7,211 bases of DNA from an uncultured Planctomycetota bacterium (GTDB lineage Bacteria; Planctomycetota; Phycisphaerae; Sedimentisphaerales; Anaerobacaceae): NCBI GenBank assembly GCA_903927855.1, contig CAIYOL010000371.1:1-7211 (forward strand). Direction: 5' to 3'. The notes beneath the pieces are model-generated. The model had not been told where the DNA came from. It saw nothing but the letters and a program-made list of their open reading frames with translations, and made no database searches. Shown here in pieces: positions 3,946 through 7,211 of the stretch; within the stretch, counting starts at the first letter, position 1; the number at the start of each line of letters is the position of its first letter. The position numbers and the translations under genes are program-made.

Positions 3946-6687
3946 CTATTTATCGCTCAGCCAGGTTGGGCCACAACTTATATCAACTTTCAGAGGGACA
4001 CTAAGTTCCAAAGCAGCGGTCATCTCTTGCCTAATCCACTCTGCGTGTTTGTCAGCCTCGTTGGCGGGCATCTCGAAGACAAGCTCATCGTGAATTTGAA
4101 GAATCAGTTTTACCGAAAGACGCTCAGCTTCTATTTTTCGCTGGATGTTTATCATAGCAACCTTTATTAAATCTGCAGCTGAACCCTGAATCACTGTGTT
4201 GATTGCAAATCGTTGGGCCTGTGCGCGTTTATTGGCATTTTTGCTGGCTAGGTTTGTAATTTTTCGCCGGCGGTGCAAAATGGTCTCGGAAAAGCCTGTG
4301 CGTTCGGCTGCATCAATTAGACCATCCATAAATTTGCGGATTGAGCTGTAGCGGGCAAAATAATCATCAATAAACTTTTTCGCCTCGGCCTGATTTATTC
4401 CTATCGAGCGGGATAGTCCAAACGCGCCCTGGCCGTAAATTATGCCGAAATTTACCGCTTTGCAGTGTGAGCGCATTTCATCGGTTACTTCTTCAATCGG
4501 CACTCCATAAATCTGGGAGGCGACGAAGCGGTGAATGTCCTGGTCGGCGGCAAAAGCTGACATCAGGGCACGGTCTTTCGAAAAATGCGCCAGCAGGCGC
4601 AGCTCGATTTGGGAATAGTCTGCGCTGAGGATGCAGCCGGTTTTGCTCTCCGGAATAAAGGCGGAGCGGATTTTGCTGCCAAGCTCGGTGCGAATGGGGA
4701 TGTTTTGCAAATTGGGGTCGCTGGAACTAAGGCGTCCCGTTGCGGTTATAGTCTGGTTGAAAGAGGCGTGAACGCGGCCGGTGCGGGGATTAATCAGCTG
4801 ACTCAGCTTATTGACGTAGGTGTTCTGCAACTTGCTCAACTGGCGATACTGAAGAATCAGCTCAATAACAGGATGCTGGTCGGAAAGCTGTCCGAGGACA
4901 TCCGCATCGGTGCTGCGTCCGGCTTTGCCGGTCCTGACAGACTCAAGGCCAAGTCTGTCAAAAAGGATTTCAGCAAGCTGCTTCGGAGAGTCGATGTTAA
5001 ACGTTGTGCCGGCGCATTCGTAAATACGGTCGGTCAGCATCTTGAGCGTCGCGGCAAGCTCGCCGGACATTCCTTTCAGCAGTTTAGTGTCGAGGGATAC
5101 GCCGTTATATTCCATAACCGCCAGGACTGAAACCAGCGGCATTTCCACTTCTTCAAACAATCTCTTTATAGGCGGGTCTTTCTCGAGGCGGTTTTTCAAA
5201 TACTCGTAAACCTGAAAAGTAATATCGGAGTCCTCGGCGGAGTATTCGCAGGCGGCGGTGGTGTCGACCATATCAAAGGTAAGTTGATTTTTACCTTTGC
5301 CTATCAGGTCGGAAATCGGGATGCCGCGGTAACCGAGAAAATCCAACGCCATATTGTCGAGCGAATGACTGTCGCGGAGAGGGTCGAGGCAGTAGGAGGC
5401 AACCATTGTGTCAAAGTGGACGCCTTTTATCGGCATCTGTGCGTTCTTCAAAACGAGCATATCGTATTTTATGTTTTGGCCGATTTTCTTGACATTTTCG
5501 TCTTCAAGTATCGGGGCAAGTTCCCGGCGGAGCATATTTACGTCGAGATACTTTTGGCCCAAAGGGGCCTTTACAGGCAGGTAATATGCTTTGTGCGGCT
5601 GCCAGGAAAAACTGATACCGACGAGGTCCGCCCGCATAGCGTCAATGGATGTGGTTTCAGTGTCAACAGCAAATAATTTCTGCTTTTTTAGCTCCTTGAC
5701 AAAACCGTCGAACTTCCCCTGTGTATCTATTAGCTGATAATCGTGGCTTACAGTTTTACTCGAGGCGGGTTCCCCAAAGCTGTCGGCGGCCATCGGAACG
5801 GTAGGTTCAGGCAACTGGATACCGGATGAAGCCGTCAAGCCCAGTTGTGTGAGCAGGCGATTGAAGCCAAGCTCAGTAAAAATTGCGACAAGTTTTTCTT
5901 TGTCGGGTTCCTGCAGTTTTAATTTTTTATAATCAATTTCAACCGGTGCGTGCGTATTTATTATGACGAGCTTCCTGCTTAGATAGGCCTGCTCTTTAAA
6001 ATTACGCAGGTTTTCCCCTTTTTTGCCTTTAATTTCATCTATGTTTTTATATAAATTGTCAAGAGAGCCATACTCTTGAATCAGTTTAATTGCGTTCATT
6101 TCTCCGATTAACGGCACGCCGGGAACATTGTCCGATACATCACCCTGCAGGGCAAGAACATCGATAAAATGTTCAGGTTTAATTTTATATTTTTCAAATA
6201 ACACATCATCGTCAAGAATCTCACCTTTTTTGATATCAAAAATGTAAGTATGGTCATCTACGAGTTGATACATATCTTTATCTTTTGCGCAGATGTAGGT
6301 GTCGATGCCGTCCATTGAGGCCTTTTTGGCTAATGTTCCGATTACGTCATCGGCCTCGAAACCATCGACGCGGAGGACAGGGATGTTCATCGCAGCAAGT
6401 ATCCGTTCGATACGGTCGATTTGTGCAGGCAGCTCGTCGGGCATAGGTGGGCGATGTGCCTTATACTCAGAGTAAATTTTGGTTCTGAAAGTTGGGGTTT
6501 TGCTATCCATTGCTACAGCAAGCATATCGGGTTTTTGACGCTGAATTAGGCCGAACAGGGTCGTTGTAAAAATATAGGTGGCCTTGGTTGGTTCACCGGA
6601 GGGGCTGGTCAACCGCTGACTCATCGGCGCATAGAAAGCAGCGTAAATGTGCGCGTGACCATCGATTACGTAAAGTTTTTTTGCCAT
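3946..6687 (-). CDS. polA: DNA polymerase I, full length with 5'-3' and 3'-5' exonuclease domains
   Basis: This 913-aa family A polymerase (E. coli enzyme 928 aa) fills gaps and removes RNA primers during lagging-strand synthesis and excision repair. The 5'-3' exonuclease domain (about 1-285) has D9 in VIDGHA, YKAHRPPMP (75-83), GFEADD (109-114), KDKD (135-138) and the helix-hairpin region GDVSDNVPG (182-190). The 3'-5' proofreading domain (about 320-500) retains all three exonuclease motifs: D342-T-E344, N405-IKY-D409 and Y482-SAE-D486, so proofreading should work, unlike in many family A enzymes. The polymerase domain has motif A (D690-YSQIE, 690-695), motif B (R739...K743...F747...Y751) and motif C (H866-D867-E868). 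Phe747 is the usual residue that discriminates against dideoxynucleotides. The start matches the family N-terminus. It is convergent with the preceding operon, with 14 bases between stops and no visible terminator. Confidence 0.98.
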   Translation of the reverse strand: MAKKLYVIDGHAHIYAAFYAPMSQRLTSPSGEPTKATYIFTTTLFGLIQRQKPDMLAVAMDSKTPTFRTKIYSEYKAHRPPMPDELPAQIDRIERILAAMNIPVLRVDGFEADDVIGTLAKKASMDGIDTYICAKDKDMYQLVDDHTYIFDIKKGEILDDDVLFEKYKIKPEHFIDVLALQGDVSDNVPGVPLIGEMNAIKLIQEYGSLDNLYKNIDEIKGKKGENLRNFKEQAYLSRKLVIINTHAPVEIDYKKLKLQEPDKEKLVAIFTELGFNRLLTQLGLTASSGIQLPEPTVPMAADSFGEPASSKTVSHDYQLIDTQGKFDGFVKELKKQKLFAVDTETTSIDAMRADLVGISFSWQPHKAYYLPVKAPLGQKYLDVNMLRRELAPILEDENVKKIGQNIKYDMLVLKNAQMPIKGVHFDTMVASYCLDPLRDSHSLDNMALDFLGYRGIPISDLIGKGKNQLTFDMVDTTAACEYSAEDSDITFQVYEYLKNRLEKDPPIKRLFEEVEMPLVSVLAVMEYNGVSLDTKLLKGMSGELAATLKMLTDRIYECAGTTFNIDSPKQLAEILFDRLGLESVRTGKAGRSTDADVLGQLSDQHPVIELILQYRQLSKLQNTYVNKLSQLINPRTGRVHASFNQTITATGRLSSSDPNLQNIPIRTELGSKIRSAFIPESKTGCILSADYSQIELRLLAHFSKDRALMSAFAADQDIHRFVASQIYGVPIEEVTDEMRSHCKAVNFGIIYGQGAFGLSRSIGINQAEAKKFIDDYFARYSSIRKFMDGLIDAAERTGFSETILHRRRKITNLASKNANKRAQAQRFAINTVIQGSAADLIKVAMINIQRKIEAERLSVKLILQIHDELVFEMPANEADKHAEWIRQEMTAALELSVPLKVDISCGPTWLSDK

Positions 6688-6695
6688 CGGTAATA

Positions 6696-6724
6696 AATGT
6701 ATTTGTTGTTTGGTATAGAGTCAA
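6696..6724 (-). promoter_or_regulatory. Sigma-70-type promoter for polA, predicting a leaderless transcript
   Basis: Read on the minus strand, TTGACT (6719-6724, 5 of 6 to the -35 consensus) and TACATT (6696-6701, 4 of 6 to the -10 consensus) are 17 bases apart. Initiation would fall at about 6688-6690, within one to three bases of the ATG at 6687. No Shine-Dalgarno sequence precedes that ATG, which fits a leaderless mRNA. Confidence 0.5.
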
Positions 6725-6742
6725 GAAGAAGCTAAAAACAAC

Positions 6743-7211
6743 CTACTTAGTTTCAATATAAGGTTTGCCCGCTTTATACAAGACTAGCCGGTTTCCAATC
6801 TCCTTTTTAAGCGTCTTCTGGTCGGAAGATTGGCATAATTCTAAGGCCTTTTCAGCAGTTCCTATGGCCTTATGGAAATCGCCTGCTGCAGCATAAGCCA
6901 CAGCCAAAGTATCCAACAAGTCAGGTTTCTGGTAGTTAGTAAGTTCGCATGCTCGTTGGGCAAGTCCAACCGCCTTGTCAGGATTGTGAATTGTGGTTTC
7001 TTTACTTGTGGCTAGTAGCCAGGCCAAGTCGTTTATAGGCTCAACCCAGTCGGGCTTGAGTCGTAGTGCCTTCTCAAAGTGCATGATGGCCTCATTGATT
7101 TTCCCCTTTTGTACCAAAACCAGCCCGAGATAGTAGTGCGCTTCGACAGAGTTAGGGTCAAGCCAGAGCGCTTCGGTAAGATGCCCCGCAGCCTCATCGA
7201 GGTTGCCATGA
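6743..7211 (-). CDS. TPR-repeat protein, C-terminal part only (gene continues beyond the window)
   Basis: The reading frame is open to the window edge, giving 155 visible residues; the true start lies beyond 7211 (in-frame TTG at 7117 is inside a repeat and is not the start). It encodes successive tetratricopeptide repeats, 34-residue helix pairs that bind partner proteins: the end of one (GNLDEAAGHLTEALWLDPN), a full one (SVEAHYYLGLVLVQKGKINE and onward to LKPD), one with a diverged insert (DLAWLLATSKETTIHNPDKA) and a last one (DTLAVAYAAAGDFHKAIGTA onward). The tail RLVLYKAGKPY resembles the end of large membrane TPR proteins of planctomycetes and relatives that carry an N-terminal glycosyltransferase-like membrane region; that domain cannot be seen here. 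It ends 55 bases before polA on the same strand, but polA appears to have its own promoter. Confidence 0.9.
   Translation of the reverse strand, partial: HGNLDEAAGHLTEALWLDPNSVEAHYYLGLVLVQKGKINEAIMHFEKALRLKPDWVEPINDLAWLLATSKETTIHNPDKAVGLAQRACELTNYQKPDLLDTLAVAYAAAGDFHKAIGTAEKALELCQSSDQKTLKKEIGNRLVLYKAGKPYIETK

Noticed and set aside
3895..4170. 91-aa plus-strand frame between the operon and polA
   Set aside because: It overlaps the end of the pseudo-ATPase gene and runs antisense to the polA 3' end; no start signal or recognisable protein.
4585..5130. 181-aa open frame on the plus strand
   Set aside because: It lies wholly antisense to the polymerase domain of polA, which has every expected catalytic motif; the frame is a by-product of polA codon use.
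5284..5676. 130-aa open frame on the plus strand
   Set aside because: It is antisense to the proofreading domain of polA and shows no domain or ribosome site.
1..7211. CRISPR array, tRNA or rRNA genes, insertion sequence or integrase gene
   Set aside because: No regularly spaced repeats, no cloverleaf-like sequence, no transposase or tyrosine recombinase motifs were found on either strand.

Overview
This window reads as a bacterial chromosomal segment of moderate GC in two parts. The left third is a short array of integron-type gene cassettes. The right two thirds are ordinary chromosome carrying a full-length DNA polymerase I gene. The host cannot be fixed from sequence alone. A C-terminal TPR protein, a leader-poor polA and planctomycete-like intergenic repeats make a Planctomycetota (Phycisphaerae-like) genome a reasonable guess, but a weak one.

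Positions 1-168 hold a short repeat-like sequence and then a complete attC-like site (40-168: GCCCAAC ... GTTAGGC). A plus-strand gene follows (187-1185, 332 aa, PD-(D/E)XK nuclease-like). Three bases after its stop begins a second attC-like site (1188-1318: GCACAAC ... GTTAGGC). A second plus-strand gene follows (1354-2235, 293 aa, RecB-type PD-(D/E)XK nuclease-like). The two sites share internal sequence, their ends form inverted repeats, and their position and orientation relative to the genes are those of integron cassettes. No integrase gene is in view. After the second gene only the left end of a possible third site is visible (GCATAAC, 2260-2266), so the array appears to end or decay there.

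Positions 2236-2686 are mostly non-coding. They hold three small hairpins, a minus-strand gene for a 45-aa single-span membrane protein (2399-2536) and a good promoter candidate (2630-2658). The promoter faces a two-gene plus-strand operon: a 171-aa low-complexity protein with a GTG start (2687-3202), then a 237-aa membrane-anchored protein (3218-3931) that resembles a tyrosine-autokinase/ParA-type P-loop ATPase but has lost the Walker A lysine and the Walker B aspartate.

Convergent to that operon, 14 bases away, lies polA (3946-6687, minus strand). It has all three domains and apparently intact catalytic residues. Its best promoter would start transcription within about two bases of the ATG, which suggests a leaderless mRNA. 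Upstream on the same strand is the 3' end of a TPR-repeat protein gene (6743-7211) that runs off the window.

The most interesting region is the cassette array: two adjacent cassettes, each encoding an unrelated-looking PD-(D/E)XK nuclease with no methyltransferase, are plausible anti-phage or anti-plasmid modules. That role is inference from fold motifs and context.
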